64,000 nucleotides of DNA from Streptomyces sp. TRM68367 (GCF_014495685.1 NZ_JACTVI010000020.1:1-64000); one strand, 5' to 3'; positions 27,297 to 36,601 are shown, counted from the stretch's first letter. Made by a program: numbers and translations. The notes: a model not told the origin generated them from the sequence alone.

Positions 27297-28318
27297 TGAC
27301 CAGCATCACCCGAACCACCCAGAACCTGCTCGACCCGGGCTTCGAGCTGACTCTGCGCCCCATGCGCTACCCGGACTTCTACGAGCGCTACCGGGACGCC
27401 ATCAAGAACACCTGGACCGTGGAGGAGGTCGACCTCCACTCGGACGTCACCGACCTCGCCAAGCTCAGCGCCAACGAGCAGCACCTCATCGGCCGCCTCG
27501 TCGCGTTCTTCGCGACGGGCGACTCGATCGTGGCGAACAACCTCGTGCTGACCCTGTACAAGCACATCAACTCCCCCGAGGCGCGCCTGTACCTGTCCCG
27601 GCAGCTGTTCGAGGAGGCCGTCCACGTCCAGTTCTATCTGACGCTGCTGGACACCTACCTCCCCGACCCGGAGGAGCGTGCCGCTGCCTTCGGCGCCATC
27701 GAGAACATCCCCTCCATCCGAGAGAAGGCGCAGTTCTGCTTCAAGTGGATGGACTCGGTGGAGCAGATCGACCGGCTGGAGACCACGGCCGACCGCCGCC
27801 GCTTCCTGCTCAACCTCATCTGCTTCGCCGCGTGCATCGAGGGCCTGTTCTTCTACGGCGCCTTCGCGTACGTCTACTGGTTCCGCAGCCGGGGCCTGCT
27901 GCACGGCCTGGCGACGGGCACCAACTGGGTGTTCCGCGACGAGACCATGCACATGTCCTTCGCGTTCGACGTCGTCGACACCGTCCGCAAGGAGGAGCCG
28001 GAGCTCTTCGACGACCGGCTCCAGCAGGAGGTCACCGACATGCTGCGGGAGGCCGTCGAGGCAGAGCTGCAGTTCGCGCGCGACCTGTGCGGTGACGGCC
28101 TCCCCGGCATGAACACCGAGTCGATGCGGCAGTACCTGGAGTGCGTCGCCGACCAGCGGCTCAGCCGGCTCGGCTGCGCGCCGGTGTACGGCTCGGAGAA
28201 TCCCTTCTCGTTCATGGAGCTCCAGGGCGTTCAGGAGCTGACGAACTTCTTCGAGCGGCGCCCCTCGGCGTACCAGGTGGCGGTGGAGGGCACCGTCGAC
28301 CTGAACGAAGACTTCTGA
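27296..28318 (+). CDS. nrdB: Ribonucleoside-diphosphate reductase class Ia, beta subunit
   Basis: 340 aa. Diferric-tyrosyl radical subunit: metal ligands by alignment are Asp76, Glu107, His110, Glu182, Glu216 and His219; the radical tyrosine is Tyr114 (H-V-Q-F-Y, four after His110). C-terminal NEDF is the tail that docks into NrdA. The stop codon lies inside the first unit of a 9-bp tandem repeat. S. coelicolor has a third gene, nrdS, in this operon. None follows here; the next gene is the oppositely oriented deformylase. Confidence 0.93.
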   Translation: MTSITRTTQNLLDPGFELTLRPMRYPDFYERYRDAIKNTWTVEEVDLHSDVTDLAKLSANEQHLIGRLVAFFATGDSIVANNLVLTLYKHINSPEARLYLSRQLFEEAVHVQFYLTLLDTYLPDPEERAAAFGAIENIPSIREKAQFCFKWMDSVEQIDRLETTADRRRFLLNLICFAACIEGLFFYGAFAYVYWFRSRGLLHGLATGTNWVFRDETMHMSFAFDVVDTVRKEEPELFDDRLQQEVTDMLREAVEAELQFARDLCGDGLPGMNTESMRQYLECVADQRLSRLGCAPVYGSENPFSFMELQGVQELTNFFERRPSAYQVAVEGTVDLNEDF

Positions 28319-28392
28319 GTCTTCTGGGCCTTCTGGTCCTTCTGGGCCTTCTGGGCCTTCTGGGCCTTCTGGGCCTTCTGGGCCTTCTGGGC
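28312..28392 (+). repeat. 9-bp tandem repeat (CTTCTGGGC) across the nrdB stop
   Basis: Nine contiguous units, 28312-28392. Unit 1 is CTTCTGAGT and contains the TGA stop, unit 3 is CTTCTGGTC, the other seven are identical. Every unit holds a TTCTG word, so the array may have grown from the gene's own last codons. Confidence 0.92.
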
Positions 28393-28435
28393 CGAGGACG
28401 CCTTGCACGATCGAACGTGCGACGGACAGACGAAC

Positions 28436-28471
28436 GGCGCCTGGTCAGGAAGATGTTCCTGACCAGACGCC
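28436..28471. terminator. Bidirectional terminator between nrdB and def
   Basis: CTGGTCAGGAA (28441-28451) pairs perfectly with TTCCTGACCAG (28456-28466) across GATG; outer GGCG/CGCC extends the stem. No T-run. Confidence 0.75.
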
Positions 28472-28494
28472 GTGCGTACGGGAGTGGTGAGGTC

Positions 28495-29145
28495 TCAGTC
28501 GTTCGCGACCACGGGATAGCGGGGCTCGTTCTCGGCCATCTGCCGCAGCGCGTCCTTGCGTTCGCGCTTGGAGAGCCGGTCGATGTAGAGGTAGCCGTAC
28601 AAGTGGTCCGTCTCGTGCTGCAAACACCGGGCGAAGTAGCCGGTGCCGCGCACCTTGATCGGGTTGCCCCGCTCGTCCTGCCCAGTCACCTCGGCGTAGT
28701 CGGGCCGGACGAGCGACGCGTACGCGGTGGGCACCGACAGACAGCCCTCGTTGCTGTCGTCCAGCCGGCGCTTCTCCGCGGGGAGTTCGACGAGCTTGGG
28801 GTTGCAGACCACGCCGACGTGCCGCACGCCCTCGTCGTCCGGGCAGTCGTAGACGAACACCTTCAGACCGACCCCGATCTGGTTGGCGGCCAGGCCCACG
28901 CCCTCGGCGGTGCGCTGGCTGGCGAACATGTCGTCGACCAGCTTCAGCAGCTCGTCGCCGAACTCGGTGACCTCCTTGCACTCCTTGTGCAGCACCGGGT
29001 TCCCGACGACCGTGATGGGCCGCGACGTCCCCCGCTCGCGGTACGCCTTCTCGCGCTCCTCGCAGTCCTCCGTGTCGATGACATACCCCTCGTCGTCAAC
29101 GGGGAGCACGCCCGCGTGCTGCTGCTCGGTGTCCTGCTGGGCCAT
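28495..29145 (-). CDS. def: Peptide deformylase
   Basis: 216 aa from ATG 29145 (AGGAAGG upstream); the in-frame extension to 29280 runs into repeat DNA. Removes formyl groups from nascent proteins. Motif 1 [10 protein letters not shown] (82-91), motif 2 EGCLSVP (133-139, Cys135 metal ligand), motif 3 QHETDH (176-181, two His ligands and catalytic Glu178). The N-terminal 40 residues are an acidic extension ([16 protein letters not shown]) longer than in the E. coli enzyme but usual in actinomycetes. One of probably several deformylases in the genome. Confidence 0.92.
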   Translation of the reverse strand: MAQQDTEQQHAGVLPVDDEGYVIDTEDCEEREKAYRERGTSRPITVVGNPVLHKECKEVTEFGDELLKLVDDMFASQRTAEGVGLAANQIGVGLKVFVYDCPDDEGVRHVGVVCNPKLVELPAEKRRLDDSNEGCLSVPTAYASLVRPDYAEVTGQDERGNPIKVRGTGYFARCLQHETDHLYGYLYIDRLSKRERKDALRQMAENEPRYPVVAND

Positions 29146-29206
29146 GACCGACGTACGCCTTCCTGAACAAAAACGGGGAGTAGGTGCTGATACAGGGTAC
29201 GGGTGA

Positions 29207-29251
29207 CGCGCCCCCAAAGGGGCGCGGGGAACTGCGCGACCAGCCACAACG
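29207..29251. repeat. Dispersed Streptomyces intergenic repeat, copy 2 (short)
   Basis: GCGCCCCCAAAGGGGCGC hairpin followed by GGGGAACTGCGCGACCAGCCACAAC. Shares the hairpin with 23971-23988 and the GCGCGACCAGCCACAAC end with 48840-48858. Confidence 0.7.
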
Positions 29252-29273
29252 AAACCGACGATGGACGACGGCC

Positions 29274-30254
29274 TCAGCACACCTCTTCCAAATCACGCCA
29301 ATCCCGAGAATCCGGACTGTCCGCAGCCCACCCGTCCAACAACCCCCGTACCAGCGAAGCCGGCGCGGCAATCCCGCACTCCCGCTCCGGCACCCACAAC
29401 TGCCCATCGGTCCGATGCCCGAGCGGCCCCGGATGCCCCGGCTCACTGTGATCGTGCGGATCAAGGTGCTCCCCGTCTCCCTCATCCGACGGCATCCGCG
29501 ATTCGGAACACATCCGGCACAGCAACCGCACCGACGACGACCAGTCCTCCGCGGCAAACCCCGCATCCGCGGCAAGCTGCTCCAGCGCGTCCCGGTCGGC
29601 CTCCGTCTCGGCCTCGAGCAGCACCACCCAGGTCGGCACGGGCGACGGCGCCCACAGCTCGATCTCGTCGAAGACGGGGTAGGTGTGCCCGGCCGCGGTG
29701 GTCCGCTCGCCGTGCGGCACCCCGTCGTGCAGCACGACCTCGCCCCAGCGCCGCCCGGACGACGGCAGCGGAATGGACAGCACCTCGATGCGGGCGGGGT
29801 CGAGCCGCCGCCCCCACACGACCTCGGCCTCCCCCTCCGGGGACAGCCGTACGGCCGCGCTGCCCAGGTCCATGCCGACGGGCGCCCCGGCCCCGGTGCT
29901 CGCCCCCGGCACCCGCAGCCCGTAGGCCTGCCACGCCCGCCGGGCCAGCGGCCAGTCCTGCAGGGCGGTCGCGGCGATGCCGACGTTCCACCAGTCGGGC
30001 GCCCCGGTGTCCCGGTCGAGCAGCGCCACGGCCCTGAGGCCCGCCGCCCTGGCCTGTTCCCAGTCGTGCCGGAACTTGTGCAGCAGGGCGAGGTTGAACC
30101 AGGACTCGGACAGCCAGGGTTCCAGATCGGCGGCCCGCGTCAGCAGCGCGCCCGCGTCGTCGTACCGGCCGTCGCCGATCAGCGTGAACGCACGGTCGGT
30201 GGCCTGCCGCCAGGAGGCGGAGGGCCGGTTCCGTCCCTTGCCGAAGATCCTCAC
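29274..30254 (-). CDS. Tetratricopeptide-repeat protein
   Basis: 326 aa. TPR-like helices occupy about residues 16-110 ([38 protein letters not shown]). The C-terminal part has Cys/His residues in [11 protein letters not shown] and an acidic-His stretch ([16 protein letters not shown]) that may bind metal. No enzyme motif. The family is common next to def in Streptomyces. Function unknown. Confidence 0.75.
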   Translation of the reverse strand: MRIFGKGRNRPSASWRQATDRAFTLIGDGRYDDAGALLTRAADLEPWLSESWFNLALLHKFRHDWEQARAAGLRAVALLDRDTGAPDWWNVGIAATALQDWPLARRAWQAYGLRVPGASTGAGAPVGMDLGSAAVRLSPEGEAEVVWGRRLDPARIEVLSIPLPSSGRRWGEVVLHDGVPHGERTTAAGHTYPVFDEIELWAPSPVPTWVVLLEAETEADRDALEQLAADAGFAAEDWSSSVRLLCRMCSESRMPSDEGDGEHLDPHDHSEPGHPGPLGHRTDGQLWVPERECGIAAPASLVRGLLDGWAADSPDSRDWRDLEEVC

Positions 30255-30367
30255 GATTCCCGCCTGCCAGTTCCGTGGAGTGGGCTGGCTGTGCCTTTCG
30301 CGCCCCCGGACACCCTCTCCTGCGCATCAAACCACGTACGGCCTGAAGGGCGCTCATTACCCATGGG

Positions 30368-31615
30368 TTACCCAGCCGCGGGCAACGTCAGACGACCTCG
30401 GGAGAGCACGCGGGCCAGGGATTCCACGACCTCGGGAGCGTAGTCCCCCGCGGTGGCCAGGCGCAGCTCCTCCAGCGCCGTCAGAGGCCCGCCGGGGCCG
30501 CCGTCACGCGCCTTCTCCTCGTAGGCGTTCACGGCCCGCACGATCCGCGCGGCCAGCGGCTGCTCCCGGTAGGGGTCGGCCTGCCGCTCCACGACCGCGG
30601 CGACCCGCGGGTCCACCCCGGTCTGCCGTACGACGGCCCCGCCGAGCAGTGCGATCCGCCGCTGTTCCTCCAGCGGGAGCCCGGCGGTGGCCCCGGCCGG
30701 CACCGGGTCGACCAGGCTGAGCTGCCCGATGTCGTGCATCAGGGCCGCGTACTCCAGAACGGTCAGCTCGGCCCCGGACAGCCCCAGGTCGCGCCCGACG
30801 GCCCGGCTGAGCGCGGCGACCCGGCGGGCGTGCCCGGCCGGGGTGCACCCGGCGACCTCGGTGGCCCGGGCGAGGGAGGCGATGGTCTGCCGGTAGGTGG
30901 CGCGGACGGCGGCGTAGCGCCGGTACGACAGCTGGGTGAGCAGCAGGGGCACGGAGAACACGGGCAGCGCCCACAGGCCCACGACGGCGACCGCGAGCGC
31001 CATGACCGCGCCGGTCGCGATGACCGCGGACCCGATCCCGGGCAGGGCCCGCAGCTCGTCCCGCAGCACCGGGCCGAACGGCCACCGGGTGCGGGCGTGG
31101 GCCAGGGCGGCGGCGAGCACCGCGTCGCACAGCGCGGTCAGGGACAGCAGGGCGAGCAGCAGCAGCGCGTGGCCGGGGCCGCCCCAGTCGTCGAACGTGC
31201 CGCGGTTGTACGGGTGCTGGAAGCACAGGGCGACGAACCCGACGGTGAGCACGCGGCGGGCCAGGTGGTCGGCCGTGGGGCCCTGTCCGCGCGCGATGTG
31301 CGGCAAGCTGCCGACGAGCGAGGCGGCGAGCACGACGGCGACGACCTGGGCGACACCGTGGTGCGTGGGCCGCCCGGCGTCCGCGCCGAGCAGCGCGTAC
31401 GACAGCGCCCCGGCGGCGGCGAGCGGCGCGGCCTCCCGGACTCCGGCTCCCGTCCACCGGGTGAGCTCTCCCACGGCGACCAGCACCCCGAAGGCCAGCG
31501 CGACAGGCCGCTCTTCGAGGCCGTTGCGAACAATGACAAGAAGACAGCTGCCGGCGACAAGCGCACCGGAGGCATGGATGAGCCAGAGCAGAACCGGCGG
31601 CCGCGTTCCAGTCAT
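30368..31615 (-). CDS. Membrane protein with degenerate HD domain
   Basis: 415 aa from ATG 31615, overlapping the previous gene as ATGA. Residues about 1-245 form roughly 8 membrane helices. The C-terminal half is HD-like with HARRVAALSRAVGRDLGL and EYAALMHDIGQL, retaining the HD pair. The later histidines and GYP motif of active HD-GYP phosphodiesterases are not there (VAAVVERQADPYREQPLAARI stands in their place). Probably a regulatory or inactive partner of the upstream HD-GYP protein. Confidence 0.75.
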   Translation of the reverse strand: MTGTRPPVLLWLIHASGALVAGSCLLVIVRNGLEERPVALAFGVLVAVGELTRWTGAGVREAAPLAAAGALSYALLGADAGRPTHHGVAQVVAVVLAASLVGSLPHIARGQGPTADHLARRVLTVGFVALCFQHPYNRGTFDDWGGPGHALLLLALLSLTALCDAVLAAALAHARTRWPFGPVLRDELRALPGIGSAVIATGAVMALAVAVVGLWALPVFSVPLLLTQLSYRRYAAVRATYRQTIASLARATEVAGCTPAGHARRVAALSRAVGRDLGLSGAELTVLEYAALMHDIGQLSLVDPVPAGATAGLPLEEQRRIALLGGAVVRQTGVDPRVAAVVERQADPYREQPLAARIVRAVNAYEEKARDGGPGGPLTALEELRLATAGDYAPEVVESLARVLSRGRLTLPAAG

Positions 31616-32970
31616 GGGGCTCCCCGAACGCCGCTTTCGACGGTACCTCCTGGCCAACTGGAAACGGGCGGGGCAGGTGGGTGAGCCCCCTCGTCAGCGG
31701 TAACGGACGGCCCCCACCCCCACCGGCCCAGCGCACGCACCAAAGCCCCCACCATCCGCGGATCGAACTGAGACCCCGCGCACCGCTCAAGCTCCGACAC
31801 GGCAACCGAAACAGGCCGAGCCCGGGAATACGTCCGCGTAGAAGTCATCGCATCGAACGCGTCGGCCACCGCCACCACCCGCGCCGCCTCCGGAATCTGG
31901 CTCCCCACCAGCCCGTACGGATACCCGCTCCCGTCCATCCGCTCATGGTGATGCAGCACCGCGGCCCGGGCCTCCCCGAGGAAGGAAATCCCGCGCACCA
32001 TCTCGTGCCCGTACTCGGGATGCAGCTCGATCACCCGCCGCTCCTCGGGAGTCAGTGGCCCGTCCTTGCGCAGCAACCGCGTCGGCACCCCCAACTTCCC
32101 CACGTCGTGCAGGATTCCGGCGAACCGCAGCACCTCGACCCGCCCGTCGTCCATCCCCAGCTCGCGCGCGATCATCATGGACGCCTGCCCGACCCGTTCG
32201 CTGTGCCCGCGCGTGTACCCGTCCTTGATGTCGACGGCCTGCACCAACGCCCGGATCGTCGCCTGATGCGCGGCCCGCTCCCGGTGGTACTGCGCGAACG
32301 CCCACCAGGACACGCACATCGGCAGCAGCACCAGCAGCGCGGCGACCGGGCCGTACGGGCTGCGCCACAGCACGGCCATCATCAGCCCGGCGAGCCCGTG
32401 CACGGCGACGGGCGCCAGTGCCCGCGGGAACAGCCCCCGCCAGGCCCGGCACACCGGCATCCTCCCCCACTGCCTGGAGGGCGTGGGCGGTGCCCCCACG
32501 GCGAGCGCCCGGATCCCGCCGTCCAGCAGGGCCAGTACGAGGCAGAACGCCAGCACGGCCGCCCCGGCGGGCACGAGCGCGTACGGGAAGTCGGGCGCCC
32601 CGACCGCCTCCCGGCCGCCGAGCGCCCAGTGCACCTGGGCAGCGGCCCAGCAGCCGAGTCCGAGCTGGGCGGCCCGCCAGACACGCCGCAGCGCCGCTGG
32701 ACGCTGTTCCACGGCGGACAGCAGCGCCCCCGGCAGCGGGACGAGCGCGGCGGCGGGCGGCGGCAGCAGAAAGGCCCCGGCGAGGAGCACGGGGTAGAAG
32801 GTGCCGACGAGACGCGACCGGGCGAGGCGCTCGCAGCCGGCGTACAGAACGGCGAGCAAGGCGACCGCCCACCAGGGCGTACGGACCGCCGACAGCGGCA
32901 GCAGACAGAGCAGGGCGACTACGGCGACACCGGCGACGTACGCGCGTGCCTGTGCCGGAACCGCTTCCAT
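31612..32970 (-). CDS. Membrane-anchored HD-GYP-type phosphohydrolase
   Basis: 452 aa from ATG 32970; the extension to 33024 lacks support. N-terminal membrane domain with about 6-8 helices (1-225), then HD domain: DIKDGYTRGHSERVGQ, FAGILHDVGKLGVP (HD pair), LHPEYGHEMV, HHHERMDGSGYPYGL (HHE and GYP), VADAFDAMTS. These match HD-GYP proteins, several of which hydrolyse cyclic di-GMP. Streptomyces development depends on c-di-GMP, so a signalling role is plausible but unproven. First gene of a two-gene unit. Confidence 0.8.
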   Translation of the reverse strand: MEAVPAQARAYVAGVAVVALLCLLPLSAVRTPWWAVALLAVLYAGCERLARSRLVGTFYPVLLAGAFLLPPPAAALVPLPGALLSAVEQRPAALRRVWRAAQLGLGCWAAAQVHWALGGREAVGAPDFPYALVPAGAAVLAFCLVLALLDGGIRALAVGAPPTPSRQWGRMPVCRAWRGLFPRALAPVAVHGLAGLMMAVLWRSPYGPVAALLVLLPMCVSWWAFAQYHRERAAHQATIRALVQAVDIKDGYTRGHSERVGQASMMIARELGMDDGRVEVLRFAGILHDVGKLGVPTRLLRKDGPLTPEERRVIELHPEYGHEMVRGISFLGEARAAVLHHHERMDGSGYPYGLVGSQIPEAARVVAVADAFDAMTSTRTYSRARPVSVAVSELERCAGSQFDPRMVGALVRALGRWGWGPSVTADEGAHPPAPPVSSWPGGTVESGVRGAP

Positions 32971-33098
32971 GAACCCCTCCCCGGCCGTGTCCGTCACGGC
33001 TCCCCGGCCATGCCTGTCAGGCACCGGAGCCTAGGGATCTCAGGGGAGTCCGCGGGCAGATAACCCGCGGATTAGCACATTCGAGTGACGCCGGGGTC

Positions 33099-33398
33099 TC
33101 AGGACTCCTGCGGCGCGGTCACATCGGTCTCGGGCACGGCCTGGCCGGAGCGGATCAGGTCGATCCGCCCCATCACCTTGGCGCGCAGGTCGCCCGGCAC
33201 GTCGTCATGCCCGCAGCACCGCTTGACCAGCTTCTTCACTGCCTGTTCGAGGCCGTACTTCTCCAGGCACGGCGAGCACTCCTCGAAGTGCTGCTCGAAT
33301 TTGGTGCAGTCGGCATCCGGCATCTCACGGTCGAGGAACTCGTAGAGATGATCGAGGATTTCGCTGCAATCCGTCTCGTGCGGCTCACCGCAGCTCAT
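33099..33398 (-). CDS. rsrA: RsrA, zinc-binding redox anti-sigma factor of SigR
   Basis: 99 aa. All residues of S. coelicolor RsrA are in the same numbered positions: Cys3, Cys11, Cys31, His37, Cys41, Cys44, Cys61 and Cys62, with HxxxCxxC at 37-44. Reduced RsrA binds Zn and holds SigR; disulphide stress (C11-C44 pair in the model protein) releases it. ATGA overlap with sigR (33395-33398) keeps expression stoichiometric. Confidence 0.95.
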
Positions 33399-34279
33399 GA
33401 CCCCGAGCCTTTCGCTTCGTTCGACTCTCCGGCGCCGGCCGGGACCAGCCCGCGGTCACGGGCGTAGTCCTCCAACATGCCGCGCAGTTGACGGCGTCCC
33501 CGGTGCAGCCGGGACATCACCGTACCGATGGGTGTCCCCATGATGTCGGCGATCTCCTTGTAGGCAAAGCCCTCGACATCCGCGAGATACACGGCGATGC
33601 GGAACTCCTCGGGGATCGCCTGGAGCGCTTCCTTCACGTCCGAGTCGGGCAGGTGGTCGAGCGCCTGCGACTCCGCGGAGCGCAGACCCGTCGACATGTG
33701 CGACTCGGCACGGGCGAGCTGCCAGTCCTCGATCTCCTCGGCCGCGCTGCGCTGGGGTTCGCGCTGCTTCTTGCGGTACGAGTTGATGAAGGTGTTGGTG
33801 AGGATCCGGTACAGCCACGCCTTCAGGTTGGTGCCCTCACGGAACTGGTGGAAGGACGCGTACGCCTTGGCATACGTCTCCTGCACCAGGTCCTCGGCGT
33901 CGGCCGGGTTGCGTGTCATGCGCAGGGCGGCCGAGTACATCTGGTCGAGAAATTCGAGCGCGTCCCGCTCGAAGCGCGCGCTGCGCTCCGCGGTCGACTC
34001 AGCGGTCGTCTCCGCGCCCGTACCGCCCTGGCCCTCGGGCTGCTCCGCCTGGCCGTGTTCGGTCCCTGCGTCGGTACCGGGAACCGGACCCACCTCCTCA
34101 AGATTCGTCACGGGACCATAGGGGGTCCCACTCGAATCGGAGGATAGACGACCTGCGGTCGGGGGCGCTTGCCGATCCGCTCCGCCCGCCGCCCGGATAG
34201 GAGCGGTCTTGGCCGCGTGCAGCACCGTCCAGTCCAGGTCAGTACGGCTGCTGCGGCTCGGGCAGTAGATCGAACCCAT
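33395..34279 (-). CDS. sigR: Sigma factor SigR (ECF), short and long forms
   Basis: ECF sigma factor for thiol-oxidative stress. Region 2 includes [31 protein letters not shown] and [18 protein letters not shown]; region 4 includes [39 protein letters not shown]. Two starts are likely. The long form from ATG 34279 has a good GGAGAGGGAG site and gives 294 aa. The short form starts at GTG 34093 ([10 protein letters not shown]) and gives 232 aa. S. coelicolor makes both SigR and an unstable N-extended SigR' from its own inducible promoter, and the promoter at 34339-34364 sits exactly where such a transcript would begin. Confidence 0.92.
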
Positions 34280-34338
34280 GCGGCGGACTCCCTCTCCTAC
34301 GACGTCGGTGCTGGTGTTTCAGCGCTTACGTCGGCCAC

Positions 34339-34364
34339 AACAGCGCTCGGCGACTCGTCATTCC
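34339..34364 (-). promoter_or_regulatory. SigR-dependent autoregulatory promoter
   Basis: On the minus strand GGAAT (34364-34360) and GTT (34341-34339) are separated by exactly 18 bp, the consensus of SigR promoters. It begins 8 bp after the stop of the upstream hydrolase and about 60 bp before the long sigR start. Confidence 0.85.
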
Positions 34365-34371
34365 CCGGTCT

Positions 34372-35019
34372 TTACCCGAGTGATCCGGCCCACGCCGCGA
34401 CCCGGTCGGTGATGACCGTCACGGCCTCGTCCTGGGTCACCGGGGCCCGCTTCGGCACGGCGAAGCCGTGGTCGCCGTACGGCACCTCGACGAGTTCGTA
34501 GTCCCCCTCCGGGAACTCCTCCGGCTTCCCGAAGGGGTCGTTGCCGCCCTGGACGACGAGGGTGGGCACGCCCGTGCCGAGCAGCTCGTCGGCGCGGGAC
34601 TTCTCGGGCTTGCCCGGCGGGTGCAGCGGGAAGCTGAGCGCGAGGACGGCGTGCGCGCCGAGCTCCACGGCCGTACGGCAGGCGACGCGGGCGCCGGCGC
34701 TGCGGCCGCCGGAGATCACGGGCAGGCCCGGCTTGGCGAGCACCGGCCACAGTCCGCGCCAGCCGAGGTCGAGGGTCTTCGGCGCCGGTGCCAGTTTCTT
34801 GCCGGCCACCCGCCAGGGCTGCTCGACGAGGGCGACGCTCACGCCCTGCGCGGGGAGCCTGGCGGCCAGGCCCCTGAGGTCCCGGGCCTCGATGCCGCCG
34901 CCGGCGCCGTGGCTCGCCGCCAGGACCAGCCGCGCCTTCCGCGCCGGGTGCCAGGTGATGCGGGCGGTCCCGGCGTCCGTCACGACGGTCTCGGTCGTCA
35001 CATCGGTCTTGGGCGTCAC
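34372..35019 (-). CDS. Alpha/beta-hydrolase family protein
   Basis: 215 aa. Nucleophile elbow GGRSAGAR (Ser in GxSxG-like context), ASHGAGGG oxyanion region, LVVQGGNDPFG with the acid Asp and YGDHGF with the catalytic His. Resembles the KANL3/Tex30-type or dienelactone-hydrolase-like family. Substrate unknown. Starts immediately after the HMCES-type gene (stop TGA and start GTG separated by one base), so the two are coupled and read toward sigR. Confidence 0.8.
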   Translation of the reverse strand: MTPKTDVTTETVVTDAGTARITWHPARKARLVLAASHGAGGGIEARDLRGLAARLPAQGVSVALVEQPWRVAGKKLAPAPKTLDLGWRGLWPVLAKPGLPVISGGRSAGARVACRTAVELGAHAVLALSFPLHPPGKPEKSRADELLGTGVPTLVVQGGNDPFGKPEEFPEGDYELVEVPYGDHGFAVPKRAPVTQDEAVTVITDRVAAWAGSLG

Positions 35020-35020
35020 A

Positions 35021-35836
35021 TCAGAAAAGTGTGCCCTCTTCCGGGGCTTCCAGCTCCTTCAGCAGCTCCGGGCCGTTGTTGCTGACGTTGCTGACGGCGG
35101 TGGACACCGGGTAGGCGCGCATGAGCCCGGCGGGCGGCGGCGCGAGCAGTTCGCGCAGGTCGTCGGCGTCGGTGCGGGCCGGATCGAGCCAGGCGTCCCA
35201 GCGGTCCGCAGTGAGCATCAGCGGCATCCGGGGGTGGATGTCCGACAGCGCGTGCGGGCCGTCGGCGGGGGCGACGGCCAGCGGGGTGTTCTCGGCCTCC
35301 GTGGTGATCACCGAGCACGTCACCCACCAGGCCTGCGGGTGATCGTCGGGAAGGGTCTTGTCCCGCCAGAACTCGTACAGCCCCGCCATCGCGAACACCG
35401 ACCCGTCCGCCGGCGTCACGAAGTACGGCTGCTTGCGCGGCCGCTTCTTCTTGCCCTCGACCTCCAGGTCCCGCTCCTGCCGGCCGGTGACCCACTCGTA
35501 GTAGCCGTCGGCCGGCAGGATGCAGCGCCGGGCCGCGAACGCGCGGCGGTACGACGGCTTCTCGTGCACCGTCTCCGCACGCGCGTTGATCATCCGGGCG
35601 CCGCCCTCGGGGGTCTTGGACCAGGAGGGCACCAGTCCCCACTTCAGCTTCCGCAGCTGCCGGACCGGACGCGGGTCGTCCACGTCCTTGAGAGAGCGGT
35701 CCAGGACGGCGTAGACCTCCTTGGTCGGAGCCACGTTGTAGTCGGGCTCCAGGGTCTCCTCCGGCTCCCACTTCTCGACCTCGAAGATTCCAGCGAGATC
35801 CTCGGGCCCACGACTCGCCGCATAACGTCCGCACAT
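35021..35836 (-). CDS. SOS response-associated peptidase (HMCES/YedK family)
   Basis: About 271 aa from ATG 35836 (MCGRYA). The start must be here because the catalytic Cys2 becomes the N-terminal residue after Met removal; the ATG two codons upstream would block this. Conserved Asn84 (INARAET), Glu114 (GYYEW) and His201 (DIHPRMP) complete the site. The protein forms a covalent thiazolidine link to abasic sites in single-stranded DNA, shielding them. First gene of the hydrolase/sigR-direction unit. Confidence 0.92.
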   Translation of the reverse strand: MCGRYAASRGPEDLAGIFEVEKWEPEETLEPDYNVAPTKEVYAVLDRSLKDVDDPRPVRQLRKLKWGLVPSWSKTPEGGARMINARAETVHEKPSYRRAFAARRCILPADGYYEWVTGRQERDLEVEGKKKRPRKQPYFVTPADGSVFAMAGLYEFWRDKTLPDDHPQAWWVTCSVITTEAENTPLAVAPADGPHALSDIHPRMPLMLTADRWDAWLDPARTDADDLRELLAPPPAGLMRAYPVSTAVSNVSNNGPELLKELEAPEEGTLF

Positions 35837-36233
35837 ATGCAACCGCTCCTCCGACGTACGCCGTCCGTCACGAGAGCCTAGAGCCCGTCGTCAGGTTGCG
35901 GGCAACGTCCCACCGCGTCGATTCCGAGCAGACTGAGCAAAAGATCGCGAAGGGCGGATCGGCGGCTCCGCGGCCTGGTGGTCGCCGCATGGGTGCTCAC
36001 CGCGCTCGTCCGGGCGGCTCTCGCCCGCCACCCTGACCGGCTGACGTGCCTCCGCGCGCAGGTCGCCGCGGTACTGCAGCAAGGCTCTCCCCCACGCGGT
36101 CCCGACCTCACCCAGTTGTCGGTCCTTCGGCTGTAGGCCGAGACACCCTCGCGGGCGCGCACCACGCGCGATCCCGCTGTCTCGCACGCCCGAAAACAGC
36201 CGTACGACCAGACACCCGAGGTGAAAGACGACC
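35837..36233. other. Gap with no recognised gene
   Basis: 397 bp. A short frame near 35960-36060 (LVVAAWVLTALVRAALARHP) has hydrophobic character and could be the tail of a lost membrane protein, but it has no start and no family was recognised. The end holds GAGGTGAAAG, the ribosome site of the DUF305 pseudogene. Confidence 0.4.
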
Positions 36234-36601
36234 ATGACTTCCTTCACGCGGGCCTCGCGCCGCAAGTCCGCCCGCCGTATCGCGGCCGTGAGCATCGCCG
36301 CGACAGGAGCCCTGCTGCTGGCCGCCTGCGGTGGCGACGGCGACGACATGAGCGGCATGGACCACGGCAGCAGCACCGCCTCTGCGACGGCAACCGCCGA
36401 GGCCGGGGCCGGGGACTTCAAAAGGAGTTCGACAAGGCGTTCGCTGAGATGATGACCGAGCACCACAACGGCGCGATCACCATGGCCGAGGACGAGCAGA
36501 CGAACGGCAGGAACGCCGAAGCCAAGAAGCTGGCCGGCGCCATCGTCTAGGATCAGTCCGCCGAGGTCAAGCAGTTGCAGAGCATCCTCGACCGGCTCTG
36601 A
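36234..36601 (+). pseudogene. DUF305 copper-associated lipoprotein, frameshifted
   Basis: ATG 36234 opens a lipoprotein signal ending LLLAACGG, then a Met/His-rich DDMSGMDHGSS segment typical of periplasmic copper proteins. An indel at about 36420 shifts to the frame of KEFDKAFAEMMTEHHNGAI and AKKLAGAIV. A TAG at 36548-36550 interrupts before DQSAEVKQLQSILDRL and the true end at 36601. Fixing one base and one codon would restore a full-length DUF305 protein, so decay is recent. Confidence 0.87.

Noticed and set aside
27158..28408. A minus-strand 416-codon frame starting with a collagen-like (GPE)n repeat.
   Set aside because: It is the reverse of nrdA-nrdB and of the CTTCTGGGC array; no ribosome site and no conserved domain.
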